From Pachypanchax playfairii (lineage: Eukaryota; Chordata; Actinopteri; Cyprinodontiformes; Aplocheilidae): a stretch of 64,000 nt of DNA. Position 1 is the stretch's first letter; the number at the start of each line of letters is the position of its first letter. Below, piece after piece: positions 44,267 to 56,400 of the stretch. The notes below the pieces were generated by a model, which ran no database searches, was not told the DNA's origin, and saw only the letters and a program-made list of their open reading frames with translations. Made by a program: the position numbers and the translations under genes. The DNA is taken from the NCBI GenBank assembly GCA_006937955.1, contig SSNP01000001.1:10388679-10452678 (forward strand), read 5' to 3'.

Positions 44267-45262
44267 ATGGTTGGCTGCGTTGCATATGGATGTAGCAATC
44301 CATCTGAGAGAGAATTTAGAATGTATGGCTTCCCAAAGGACGCAGAGAGAAGAAAATGGTTGGCTCAAGTCAGCAGGAGCAACTTCACCATGACCATGCA
44401 GTAAGTTTAATGTGCACTCTCAAATGTTTTCAATCAAGGCTCTACATGTTTTGCTCTCAACTGCACAAGGCTGCAATTAAACTGTTAAATGGGGCAGGAA
44501 ATAAACTAATACACCACTCCACAGGCACATTTTGGGGAGGGACAGTTTAATAAGACTAAGCAAGGCAAGGCGAGACTTAGGGCTGATGCTGAGGTAAATG
44601 AGATAAGGCAAAGTGAGGGGGGACATGAGATGGTATCAGAAGAGAGGGACATCCCAGGAACCCATGATGAGCCAGCGTCAGAGCCAGGAGGAGTATGGAA
44701 CAGGATATGCAACCAGGGAACCGAGCTGAAAAACCTATGGGAGGAAATAGAAAGTCAAAAAGAACACATTAGAAGATTAGAAGGAGCACTTAAAAGACAG
44801 ACAAAAATTAATTCAGTCCAGCGAAAGAAAGTTTAACATGGAAAAAAAAAATAGGCCATATTTTTACTACAGATCAGATGAAGGCAATTGGCATGAAAAA
44901 CACGAGAGGCATTAAATGGAGCAAACATACAATAAAAAAGGCCATATAACTCAGTTTTTCAGTGGGTTCAACAGGCTACAGGTTTCTTCAGGACATGAAC
45001 ATCCCTCTGCCTGATGTTAGAACCCTGCAAAGACAAACGCAACCCATTAAGCTGGAACCAGGTGTGTTTGGAGAGGTTTTTGATATGCTCGGTTTGAAGG
45101 TTAACAATCTGACAGAGATGGAAAGAGAGTGTGCCTACTGTGGATGAGATATCACTCCAGGCATGGAGCTCCACCTCGGAACAGGAAAGCTCTTTGGGGA
45201 TGTGACGATGCCTGGCCATTCCGGAGCAGGAACATGTGTATGTGTTTTTGGCTGTGTCCAAA
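44267..45262 (+). mobile_element. P-element (THAP9-like) transposon relic
   Basis: The first exon 44267-44400 encodes a THAP zinc-finger start (MVGCVAYGCSNPSE, then FRMYGFPKDAERRKWLAQV) and ends at a donor, CA|GTAAGT. Further on are a coiled-coil piece (44690-44836) and P-transposase segments: GIKWSKHTIKKAI, GYRFLQDMNIPLPDVRTLQR, FGEVFDMLGLKV (44895-45145), DEISL, and GTGKLFGDVTMPGHSG (45180-45230). Frames shift and stops occur. The 3' catalytic half is missing and is replaced at about 45250 by another repeat. Confidence 0.8.
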
Positions 45263-45423
45263 TTCAGGGTCCGCATACTTAGAAGGACCCAGTCTACCCG
45301 GTCGATGTGGGCCGCGTACTTCTTCGACCAGGTAGACCGGATGTTAACAGCTGTGAATTGGGACGGATCTAGCCTTCAGATGAACTCCCGCCCCCACCCC
45401 CGCGAATGTGTTGTCACCTAGTA
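45250..45423. repeat. Family G repeat, copy 1
   Basis: GTGTCCAAATTCAGGGTCCG, then ACCCGGTCGATGTGGGCCGC and CGGATGTTAACAGCTGTGAA. It closely matches 63338-63440. The class is unknown to me; the internal GTCTACC/GGTAGAC words are inverted. Confidence 0.65.
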
Positions 45424-46669
45424 ACCATCCCGGATGTATTTATGGAGCTTCGATGTTTCATCCTGGATGATGGCTCTCATTCTCATTAGTCCTCTGCCTC
45501 CTTCCTTACGGTGTGCGTACAGTCTCAGGGTGCTGGATTTGGGATGGAACCCGCCATACATGGTGAGGAGCTTTTGTGTCTTAACATCTGTGGTCTGTAT
45601 CTTATCCTTATGCCCTCTTATTATTCCTGCAGGGTATCTGATCACTGGCAGGGCGTAACTGTTTATTGCCTTGGACTTGTTCATTCCATTGAGCTGGCTT
45701 CTTAGGACTTGCCTCACTCGTTGTAGGTATTTGGCTGTTGCTGCTTCCCTTGTTGCCTGCTCAAGGTTGCCATTTGCCTGTGGTATTCCCAGGTACTTGT
45801 AACTGTCCTCAATGTCTGCTATTGTTCCTTCTGGCAGTGAGACCCCTTCAGTGTGGACTACCTTGCATACAGCTTGATGTCATCCATGTAGAGGAGGTGG
45901 TTGATTGTAGCTCCGTTCTTGAGGCGGTATCCATAGCCGGTCTTGTTGATTATCTGGCTTAAGGGTTCAGACCTATGCAGAACAGCAGTGGGGACAGAGC
46001 ATCACCTTGGTATATTCCACATTTGATGGATACTTGTGCAAGTTGCTTGCCATTGGCCTCAAGGGTGGTTCTCCACAACCTCACTGAGTTCGCAATGAAT
46101 GCTCTAACAGTCCTGTTGATGTTGCAGAGCTTCAAGGATTTATTGATCCATGTGTGTGGCATCGAGTCGTAGGCTTTCTTGTAGTCAATCCAGGCAGTGC
46201 ACAGGTTGGTCTTTCAGGATTTGCAGTCTTGGGCAACTGTTCTGTCAACCAGGAGCTGGTGTTTAGCACCTCTGGTATCTCCACCAATGCCCTTCTGTGC
46301 TTTGCTTATGTATTGATCCATGTGCTTGCTTATCTTGGTAGCGATGATGCCTGACATGAGCTTCCATGTTGTGGAGAGACAGGTTATTGGGCGATAGTTG
46401 GATGGGACTGCACCTTTGGTGGGATCCTTCTGGATCAGGATTGTTCGCCCTTCAGTTAGCCATTCTGGGTGAGTCCCATCTTTTAGGAGCTGGTTTAATT
46501 GAGCTGCTAGGCGCTCATGGAGTGCTGTGAGTTTCTTTAGCCAGTAGGCATAGATCATGTCTGGGCCTGGTGCTGTCCAGTTTTTCATACCTGAAACTCT
46601 TTCTTGGATGTCTGCCACTGTGATGGTAACTGGATTCTGCTCAGGGAGGTTGCTGTGCAATTTTAGAAC
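45424..46669 (-). mobile_element. R2-like LINE fragment (reverse transcriptase) with internal deletion
   Basis: Read on the minus strand: WTAPGPDMIYAYWLKKLTAL, PSNYRPITCLSTTWKLMS, then WIDYKKAYDSMPHTWI, CGIYQGDALSPLLFCIGLNP and HLLYMDDIKLYA (the YxDD active site is YMDD), then GVSLPEGTIADIEDSYKYLG and GGFHPKSSTLRLY. Several frameshifts occur. About 50 residues expected between the YMDD block and HTEGVSLPEG are absent. The 5' part is cut by the pogo element. The clade label (R2/R4-like) is from memory. Confidence 0.8.
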
Positions 46670-46928
46670 TACCGTAATTTCACGACCATAAGGCGCACTG
46701 TACGAAAAGGCGCAGTCTCAGTTATGTGTGCCATTACTGTATTTAACACACACATAAGGAGCACCGTACGAAAAGGCGCAGTCTACACACACACCGCCTT
46801 ACAACAACACACACACAAGCATGCAAATGTGCGTATTAAAAAATAGATCGGGAGCAAAACTGAGTTTGGTTGTGCTTTATTTAAGATGATATAACAATAT
46901 TAAACAAGCACATTACCGGTTATAGTCC

Positions 46929-48208
46929 TTATTCAAATCCTTCAAAGTCCTCATCCTCTGTTTCGGAATCGAACAGCTGCGCAAAATCTAACAGAGCAGG
47001 TCCACTTCGCTCCTCGCTGTCAGAGTCACTGTCTGTACCGTGCGGCTCCTCAGAAATGATACCGGCTTTTGCGAAAGCTCGGATAACAGTACCAGCAGAC
47101 ACGTTAGTCCAAGCATCTACAATCCATTGGCAAACTGTAGCGTAACTCGCCCGGCGCTGCCTTCCACCCTTCGTGAAACTGTGGTCTCCTTCGGTCATCC
47201 ATCGCTCCCACGCCGCTCGCATCCTTACTTTGAACGGCCGGTTCACNNNNNNNNNNNNNNNNNNNNNNNNNNNNNNNNATGTCCAGCGGTTGGAGTTCTT
47301 TCGTCAGCCCTCCCGGAATCACAGCAAGCGTAGCATTCATCTGCTTCACTTGTTGTTTCACGTCAGCGGTGAGATGAGCACGCATAGAGTCATAAATCAG
47401 AAGCGAGGGTGATGCGTGGAAAAAACCACCCGGTCTCCGAACATACACCTGCCTCAGCCACTCTTTCATCATTTGCTCGTCCATCCAGCCCTTTTCGTTT
47501 GCCTTAACAATGACGCCCGCTGGAAACGTCTCCTTAGGCAAAGTCTTTCTTTTAAAAATCACCATCGGGGGCAGTTTCTGTCCATTGGCGTGGCAGCCAA
47601 GCACAACAGTAAACGAAGCCCTTTCGCACCCCGTTGTACGTATTGACACCGTGCTGGTTCCCGTCTTCTCCACCGTGTGACTGTCCGGGATGTCAAACGT
47701 GAGCGGCACCTCGTCCATGTTCGTGATGTGGCTCGGTTGGATCCGTTTGTCGCTGATGTGCTTCCTGCAGTATGAGAGAAAGTTTGTCAGCTTTTCATTG
47801 TAATCCGCTGGTCGTTGCTGCTCTACCGTAGTCCTGGTCCGGATCGATAAATGGCACCGTCTCATAAAGCGGAAGCACCAAGACGGACCTCCTTTGAAAT
47901 GTTCGATTTTCATCTCCTCCGCCAGCGTTTCTGCGAATAGTGACCGTCGAAACGCTCCTGCCACTCATTCTTTGCTCAATGATCCACTGCTCGAGTTGTG
48001 CCTCCAACTCTGGCCACCTCGCCTTATTTCCGCGGAAACTCAGCTGCGTCTTCTTCACCTGTCGCAGTTCGTTTTCCATCTTCCTCCACTTACGAACCAT
48101 CGACTCGTTAATTTTGAAATTTCTCGCGGCGGCTCGATTCCCGTGTTCCTCCGCGTAGCTGATTGCCTTCAGTTTAAACTGAGCTTCATAAGCGTGTCTT
48201 TTCGCCAT
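46929..48208 (-). pseudogene. Pogo-type transposase with one frameshift and an N gap
   Basis: Starts MAKRHAYEAQFKLKAISYAE at 48208, a Brinker/psq-like HTH (NRAAARNFKINESMVRKWRK). Then comes a CENP-B-type region (LEAQLEQWIIEQR). A frameshift near 47930-47950 moves the reading to FAETLAEEMKIEHFKGG. The DDE domain follows: D in ITNMDEVPLTFD, D in LLIYDSMRAHLT and D in LTKELQPLD beside the 32-N gap. The tail is acidic (SDSDSEERSG) and ends at 46929. Apart from the shift and gap no lesion is seen. Confidence 0.88.
47247..47278. other. Assembly gap (32 N)
   Basis: Lies in the pogo transposase right after QPLD, so the codons following the third catalytic Asp are unread. Confidence 0.98.
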
Positions 48209-48548
48209 TTTCAGGGTTGTTAAAACAACAATGTTCTGCATAAAGCACATACCTGTTCTTTTATACACAATCCACGCCCACACTTCCCTCTTTAACGTTC
48301 TCATGCGTTTTCTATCACGTCCGCTCCACATCCACACTTCCCTCTTTAACGTTCTCATGCTTTTTCTATCACGTCCGCCTCATATAGGGCGCTCCGCACC
48401 ATAGGGCGCATCGCTCATTTTGAAGAAAATCTAAGACGTTTATATGCGCCTTATAGTCGTGAAATTACGGTAATAGAAAAAAAACTTTCATTTAAAATGT
48501 ATTCTTCTATTTAAAACATTAACAAGTAAATATTTAATGAAATTTATG

Positions 48549-49098
48549 TTAAAGAGGCCATTTCATACAAATTTCAGGACTTTGTGGTTATTTCTTAAGT
48601 ATTAACCAGTAATATGAAACCTTTTATATCTAAAACAAACACTGATTAACAGACCTTTCAATCTGTCTGCATTAAAATTCTGGTGGTTCCGGCTCCTTCC
48701 GTTAGGCTGCTTCGGCAGCAGCTCGTTCATATTCATTATTCTAATTTGCTGTACTCAGATTGGCTAAAAAACTAGCCTATGAGAGCAAGGTATACTGTTT
48801 CCTGCCACGCTGTGCATGGCAACGTCAGACGTCGTGTCTTCCTGTTTGCTACGTCTTATGCTAACAGCTTTTAGCAAGCAGCATGCTAGGCGTGGTTTCA
48901 ACTGCGGAAGCTGCCGAATACTAACAAACAAAGGAGTTGTGACGAAACAGATACAGGCTGTTCGAACTCGGGTGTTATCGTCACCTGCGTAGTTTGAGAG
49001 ATAAAAACTGAAAGAGAAGTTGTTGACCTGTTTTCACACCCACTATGAAGGTAAGAACACCCGTGGAGCTAAAATATTCAACAGAAGGGCCCCTTTAA
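48549..49098 (+). mobile_element. Family A TTAA element, copy 8
   Basis: Bounded by TTAA at 48549-48552 and 49095-49098; starts TTAAAGAGGCCATTTCATAC. About 25 bp are lost just before the right end (AACAGAAGGGCCCCTTTAA). Confidence 0.9.
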
Positions 49099-49333
49099 AT
49101 GTTTAAACAAAGATGTCAAAGGTGTTTTAACCATCATTATCTATTAGGGATTCAATGATATCACTTTTTTCACACTGATACTGATACTTTGATCTGAGTA
49201 CTTGCCAAGTACCGCCACACAAAAAAATGCAATGAATTGGAACACAGATTTTATTTTATTTTCTGGTTGTTACAACAAATGATGGTGAACTGATAAAAAA
49301 ATAAAATATTAATAAAAATGACCACAAAGCTAC

Positions 49334-49675
49334 ACTGAACAGGAAGAAGCAGTTCAGAAAATGGATGGACGGCATACATGTCAATTCTCCTGATTTTCCC
49401 GGGAGACTCCCGAATTTCAGTGCCCCTCTTGAAAATCTCCTAGAGCCACCTTTCTCTCGATTTCCGACACCTGCCGCAGCGGTTTCCAACCGGCCAATTA
49501 TAGCAAAGACAGGCGAAAGTCCATCTTACAAGCACATATTACAAGCTGCAAATCCCAACCCACCCCCACCCCCCCGGCTCTGACACGTCCAGCAGCACCC
49601 AAACCCCACTCTCCTAAATTTTCCCTAACTGTCTCCCTAATTCTGAGTTCAAGGTTGACATGTCTGATGGATGGA
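49334..49675 (+). mobile_element. RTE/SINE-type tail inserted in family C, itself interrupted
   Basis: CACTGAACAGGAAGAAGCAG then TTCAGAAAATGGATGGA is the tail of the repeat seen at 25755 in reverse. It is flanked by a 15-bp near-identical duplication of family C (ATGACCACAAAGCTA at 49319-49333; ATGACCACAAAACTA on the right), as expected for target-primed insertion. The GGATGG tail is split by the element 49373-49666. Confidence 0.7.
49373..49666. mobile_element. CCCGGGAGA-family element with inverted ends
   Basis: The inverted ends CATACATGTCAAT and CAGACATGTCAAC bound 294 bp containing TTTTCCCGGGAGACTCCCGA. It sits inside the GGATGG tail of the retroelement fragment, the third level of nesting. 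Confidence 0.72.
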
Positions 49676-49933
49676 TGACCACAAAACTAAAATTTTAAGT
49701 AAAAAATAAAATTTCGTGTAATTACTGCAGCTTTTCCACCTTTTACGTATCAGTTCATGGTATTAGTTAATTAACTGATACCGATACGAGTACATTAGAA
49801 TGGCATCGGCCCCGCTACCAGTATCCATGCATCTCTATTATTTATTATACCAGTGGAGGATTAGACGAGGACTCAGGGACATAATGCAGATGTTGAAACC
49901 AAAATACAAACAAGGAAGGAAACAGGAAGCCGT

Positions 49934-50125
49934 GCTGTCATACGCTAGTTTGTTAGCCAATCAGATTCCAGCAAATTAACATAATTTGTGAGTTTGAGCC
50001 AAAACTGAAAGGTCTGTAAACCAGTGTTCCCTAACATTTTTCAGATAAAAAATGTTTCATATTACAGGTCAATACTTAAGAAATAACCACAAAGTCATGA
50101 AATTTGTATTAAATGGCCTCTTTAA
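49934..50125 (-). mobile_element. Family A TTAA element, copy 9 (fragment)
   Basis: Only the last 190 bp remain, from CTAGTTTGTTAGCCAATCAG to GGCCTCTTTAA at 50125. Confidence 0.82.
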
Positions 50126-50258
50126 AGGATTGTGTGCAGGTGAGTAGACAAGATTTTCAGTCCTACAATTCTAGTGAGCAGACTCTGGTTCTAAAAAAAA
50201 ATACATCCTTCATTTATATTTTAACTCAATGAGACAAATCACAGAAGTAAATTTGTTT

Positions 50259-53200
50259 TTTATTTTTAGAAATAAATGACTGGCACATTTCTACCTCCAT
50301 TACATTCACAGAATGTCACAAAAACCTCCACGTATCGAGAAATGCCGTCACTGCTAGCAGCACCTGGTGCTAAGTTTTTCCTTTTACTCTGTTTGGAACA
50401 ATAACTTAAAGACAACGCAACACATAATATGCAAGACTCTTGTAAGAATAATGTTTATTTGCACTGCCCAGATTGTTATAAACTGTGCTGATTTATATTC
50501 AAGTATTCCCGTACTGTTTTCTTCTGTGAGGAACATCACTATACTTTTTCTCATCATTATATCCTTGTTAGCATCATAAGTGGAATATATTATGTGGCAC
50601 AGTACAAGAATAAAGTTAAAGTAAACATTATCTACATGTTCTTTAAAAAAATGAACAAAACTGATCTTGTAGATGTATATGTTGTTTTGTTTATAAATGC
50701 AGTCCCCATGCAATACCACATGCATGTATAGAAAGTGCAGACCCTGATCCCAACTGGAGGAGCTCACTACCCAGAACCCATTGAATGATTTCTCTTTAAT
50801 TCAGGGGAAATGTTGACTAACAGGTGACAAGTCCTTCCCTTTTCAAAGATGCAACATTCGTGAAATTTACCTGAAGACGACAACGTCCTTCTCCCCCATA
50901 ATCAGCTGTCAGACCCAACAAAACACTTTGCAAGTATGTAACGGCGAAACATGCCAAATTCAACCGAAACTGTACATACTGCAACTTGTCATATCATGCA
51001 GAGAGAGTGTAATTTGAAAAATAAAATAAAATGTGTACACACAGAGTTTGGAAAAAAAAAAAACAACAAAAAAGGAGGGGCAGTATATTTCTATGGCAAC
51101 ACTGTGTGTATTAACCACAAAGAAGCACTGGCACAGCTAAATTTTCAAACTTTCAAAAGCATCACAAAATCCTATTTTAGAAAATAATCCAGCCTTTACA
51201 CACCTCTCATTTTATAAATGACAAAGGCAGAAAAAAAAAAAAAATCACATTACATGGGCATCTGGTTTAGTTTTGTTAGGAATCAGTAAAATATTCCCTG
51301 TGTAATCAATCATATATTGCTCTACGAAGGCAAAATGAAAACACAGCAAGGCAATACATCAGAAAATAAACAATCCTCGTTTCTGCTTCACTGAACATCA
51401 GACTGAAGCGTTTCCTGTAAAGTTTGTGTAAAGAAACACAAGCATATATATGTGTATATATATATATATACATACATGTGTACATATAGCCTATATGTAT
51501 ATAGATATATACACATATATACATACATCTCAATAGGCAAACATTTATTTGTCTTTAGTGGGTTTCAGCTTTTATTTGAATAACATATTTCTTTTAAAAA
51601 TTAAAAAGTTGCACTAAATCTTGGTTGATTATCTTGTAATTATGTTTCCAAGCCAAATAAGACGTTTTGTAGTGATGTAATAGTCGTAAACATCATGAAG
51701 CCAAAGATATTTGCGTCACTATCTAAAAAACTAAAAGGAAAAGTAACTGAAAAAATTCAGTAATTACTGAGGAAATCTGGATCACGTGAAACTCTTATTT
51801 CAGCATTTAAAAAAATTATTGTTTAAAAACCAAAATGAACACAAAGTGTTAAAATCGGCAGCAGACATGGATGTGGATTCGTTAGATTTATGCCCAGTTA
51901 TGGTTTTGTTAGAAAACTGTTAATACTTATAATAATAAAATAATTTTGTTTTGTTGACCGAGGCAAAGGGCTTGTTGTATCTTTGAAACCAGTTGCCCTT
52001 TGCTTACACACGTGTTGTGCGTAATAGATGTGTGACATCCTTTTCTGTTTGTATCACTACAACAACAAAATAAAATGTAAAAAAAAGGTACACAGCTTGT
52101 TTTAACTAATATTTCTGTTTCCTTTGAGGAAAACGTACCTTGCTGCTTGTTTCAGTGTGACAAAGCCAAAAATTCATGTCTGAAAAACACAAAAACTTAT
52201 AAATATCATCTAAAAATGTTGTCAAACACAAGATGAACAGAATAGAAGGGAATCCGACTTGTAAAAACATGTAAAAGAAAAATAATATATTTTCCATCCT
52301 TTTTTAACCTCAGAGTTATTTTACTAATTTCTGTATGACACTGATTCTCATCAGGTCAGTTTCCTCCCTCTACATAGATTGCACAATGTGAAATAAATAC
52401 GATGCAAGAAAAACCTGCATCAAAACAAGTTTTTTGTCCTATTCTGTGTAACATGTAGCAGTTAACACAAACCCCTTTGCCTAACAGATCAGCGTAGCCT
52501 CAGCCTTTAAATCTTTTATCTGGATTTGGTGGATGTCAGAGTGCCTTTAAGGTTCCCTTTCAACACTCCTAAAAAAGAGTGCTCTATAACTCAAACTGCT
52601 GTCACTTTAAACATTTAATAGTTATGTGTCTAAACCAATTTGCCTTGATCCCAGCAAGACAAAAGAAATAAACTACAAACAAAGCACAGATGCCCATTTA
52701 AAGAACCGTTTCCAATAACCGTGCAAAAAGCAACTGAGACATCAGAAGTTCAGAGAAACGTCAATAAACGTCTGGTTTCATTAAATGTCATGGGTGGGTA
52801 ATAAAATTCAATCTTCTTCTTTGCTGTGAATGCATCTCCCGTCTTAAATTTCCTTTAACGGGTGTGTGACGGTAATTCGTGGCATTGAACATCAGGAGGG
52901 TTCCTTCACAGCTTTGCCTCTTCAAAAAACACAAATTTAAATGTAAAAATTGTAACGATGACTTGGTCAGCAGTGATAATACAATAAAAAAACAAAAAGA
53001 GCAAAGTCTTCTGTTGATCAGTAAAACTTGGAACGGTAAACTTTTTGACAATTTGTGGTTGGGCTAACAGTCATTTTGTTCCAAGATGACCTCTGTTGTT
53101 AGAAATTGTTTGTGAGAAAATTAATTGGTCATGCACACAAAGTATTGCTTTGAAGTCTTATCATGGCTTAGGGATGACCAGTCAACTGGTCCTTCAGTAC

Positions 53201-53406
53201 ATCTTAGAGACTGTCTGCTTTCCCAGGGGAAATGAAAAAAAAGACAAGTTTTCCACATTACATTCGATCCTGCAGGATTAAGTCATTCATGTAGGTTTGC
53301 TATTGTCGTAGCAACCTGATTTGTACAGGTCCAAGATGAGATCATTGTTACTTTGTCTCTCTCGTGGACCCCCCTACCCTCCCCATCACTGAAACCCTGG
53401 TTTCCC
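50259..53406 (-). other. tlcd4: tlcd4 long 3' untranslated region (inferred)
   Basis: About 3.1 kb directly after the TAA at 53407-53409 with no recognised transposon, in contrast to the crowded DNA on the other side. It is AT-rich with short simple repeats, including a TA/CATA run at about 51445-51530. An AATAAA on the minus strand (TTTATT at 50259-50264) sits just before transposon debris begins at 50125. That contrast is the reason to read it as a transcribed UTR; no RNA evidence is available here. Confidence 0.4.
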
Positions 53407-56400
53407 TTAATCCGTCTTCCCATTTTCCTGAGGAGTAGCAGCTTTGTTCTGGCGCGCAGATCGCAGTACTTTGTAGCAACCCCGTGCAATCTTATGCATC
53501 CACATGATGTTCATGATGTCCAAACAAATGCTGGAGCAGATCCAGGCCACGCGGCCACCCCAGGGCACCAGGTAGAAGGCTTCAGTGCCGTAGACTGCAT
53601 ACATACGACTGTAGTAAATCGGCATGACAGCAATGCGGACCATGAAAAAGACTACTGCCATGGCAACACCATTTGCCATATTGGGCCGGGATGACTTGGG
53701 ATATCCTAGTACCTCAAAGAACCAACTGAAACAAAACACATTAATATAAGAACACCATAAATGGTAATGTTAAATACTTACAACAACTTGAAGCACTTGA
53801 GAACTTACAATAAACCTAAAAGCTCATTAAATTCTGCAAATCCTAAGTGATTTATTAGACTCTCTTCACACTGGATGACGACATTGCTATGACTTCATAA
53901 ATCAGCAAAAAGTGGATGGTGTTGGCAGGGTCCTGGTGAGGTATTCAGGTGTGTATTAAGAGCACAGTTGACTCCCCATTCCATGGGGTGGAGCATGCTC
54001 AGTCCAATATGGTTTTGAGCATAGCCATAACTTCCATAGTGAAGCTATAGAGGTGTATGTATCACCATGGTGGCATTGAATCAGGGTCTTGGGAGAAGCG
54101 TGAGTGAGTGTGATGGCAGCAGTTCCAGCATATCCATAATAATACCTGCTCTCCGAGTGATTAAAGGTACAATATGGAATATTTTCATAAAAAGCAACAT
54201 TTTTAACAAAATAATGCCTCCACTGGGTGTTTAGAGGGTTGTAGAATGAAATTACACTATTTCCTTTAAAATTATATTCAAAGTAAAATATGATAAAATA
54301 TTAATTTTGACAGGCACAACATTGGCATTTTTTTTACATCTACCAGCCAATAGCTGGCAGAGCAGCGGGCACCATTTTGGGTTGCCTAATACCGTGAATA
54401 ATCCAGCACAGTGAGGCTGGTACTGTGGAGTCTGCAGGTCAAGCAGCTGGAAGCCCCGGGGATATGTGGTGATTATATACTTTATTTGCTTGCCATAGAG
54501 AATTCCCCGTCATGTGACTGTTATCAGGGTCGTGTGGGAAAGTTTTTATTAGCAGCTAGCTAATATGGAACAGCAGCTGGATGAAGGGGTGGAACTCCGG
54601 GCTGTGGATTCGAGTGGAGGAATTTTTTTGCTGGTTGAGAAGTGGGGTGTGCAGGGAGGAGGACAGAAGATCTTAGGAGGGTACTGCAGGAAGTTTTGGT
54701 TTGCTCGTGAAGAGCCATGGGGCAGCTTCATGAGCTCTTTGCCACGGACTGAATCAAGGACTGAGCTTCAAACAGGCAGCAGCTGCTTTTATCAGAGTCA
54801 GTGCGTAATCAGCGGGGCTGGAGAGCATGATTAGTGAGCTGAACTCATGATATTTATTGTCCTTCTCAGATCGAAAATCAGAGCGGGTTTGGTGAGGAAT
54901 ATAGGTCGACATCAGCATCGGAGCGCGTGCGGGGGGGTTTTGAGCCTGGCAACGAGATGGCCGAAGGCTTTGTGCTGTTGTTGTGGTGTTCATGTTCCAT
55001 ATTCTACCTTTAAGGGTAAACCTTCCTTATCTGCATAAGGTTTTCAAATGTTTTTTTCAAATTCCACAAAGGTAACAAGGTTATGGAAGCAACTTAGTGC
55101 AGATATCCGTACTGGTAGCACTGAGCTGGTGTGAAGCGATTTGGGATAAGAGCATTGTACCCAAGTTGCGATGGGTGGAAAGTTATAGGAACTTGCTGTT
55201 ATGTGTGCCGAAGAGCATCTCAAGAATGTAGAAAAGCGTAGACAAAAACGTTTTTTGGTGAAGACTCTGAGTGTAGCAGCATCATAACTGCCTTTTTACT
55301 GGAGGGTTTCCAGATATGATGTGATTCAGCCATGTTTTGGTGAGTTATGAAGAAACAAGTGAGGTCATAATCTATGCATAAAGGGGGCCTTAACAAATAG
55401 ACAAAAGGGATTTGGAAAAAAGCAAATAAAATTAAGAGTACACGAAGAAAAAAAAGCATGGAAAGAAAAATGTTTTTAAACCTAAAAACTAAAACCTAAA
55501 ACTACTTTTCTTCACACATTTTAACCACTGTACAGTGTCAAACAAATACAGCTTTAGGATAAAAAAAACAAGACTCCGAATATTAACAGTCTGGTCTGGC
55601 TAACAGAAATGTTGCCTCAGATGAATAGCTACAACCCCGAAAAACATTGAATACGCGAGTACATACCGCTGGTTCACACATGGTGTAGAAAACTCAGCAA
55701 GCAGACGGAAGTTAGCAAAATAAGGCAACATTCCTTGGCCCTGGAAAAACAAGGTAAGCACAAGAAGACAAGAAAACATGAAAGGGACAAAAACAAGACA
55801 CGAGGTCATGTGCATCAGTAGGTGAGAAGCTGATGATGCACAACCTCCACCATACCAAAAAGACCAGCACTGACCAGAGCATTTAATTAAACATAGAAGC
55901 CATACAAAGCTACACATAGTTAGTCTTTCTCTTAGGACACAAGCCCATTTTTCATTTATTATAAAGATACTAAGAAGAGGAATTTAGAAATAGCAGATTT
56001 GTAAATATACATTATTCTTCCACATAAAACCTCCAAATGTTTTTATCTATGAATCCAAGAAAGTACATTTAATGAAAAAAAGAATGTGCTCAGCTTGCTG
56101 TACAACAATCAAGCTACAGAATTACTACAAATTCAGATGCTTAATGTTTTTATTTTTGCATGAGAATGATTTTCCTGTCCAGTAAATCGTCCTTTACGCA
56201 TGTTTTAAGATTCATTACTGCTGAAGAGCAACTGTAAAATGCATTTAAACAACGCTTCAAAGAGTTCTAGTTTGATTTCCCTAAGGTTAAACATTAGTCA
56301 CCTGACAAATTACAAGTCCAACCAACAAGAACAACAAAAATTAACATTAAAACACTTAAAAACTTGGAAGGCCACCTACGGCATTGCTTCTGCTGAAGTT

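Larger units (their letters stand above)
46672..48470 (-). mobile_element. Pogo-type DNA transposon, nearly complete
   Basis: Flanked by TA (46670-46671, 48471-48472). The ends are a 26-bp inverted pair starting CCGTAATTTCACGACCATAA with one mismatch. Subterminal motifs repeat: GTACGAAAAGGCGCAGTC near 46697 and 46765, and GGGCGC words near 48386-48406. One transposase gene fills the interior on the minus strand. It lies at the edge of the R2-like LINE. Confidence 0.92.
49145..49838. mobile_element. Family C transposon, copy 3, with nested insertions
   Basis: Starts TAGGGATTCAATGATATC, shares the AT-rich core GTTACAACAAATGATGG with copy 2, and ends CCAGTATCCATGCATCTCTA. It is interrupted at 49334-49675. 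Confidence 0.7.

Noticed and set aside
54565..54834. 89-codon plus-strand frame
   Set aside because: Inside the family F TTAA element, with no recognisable domain.
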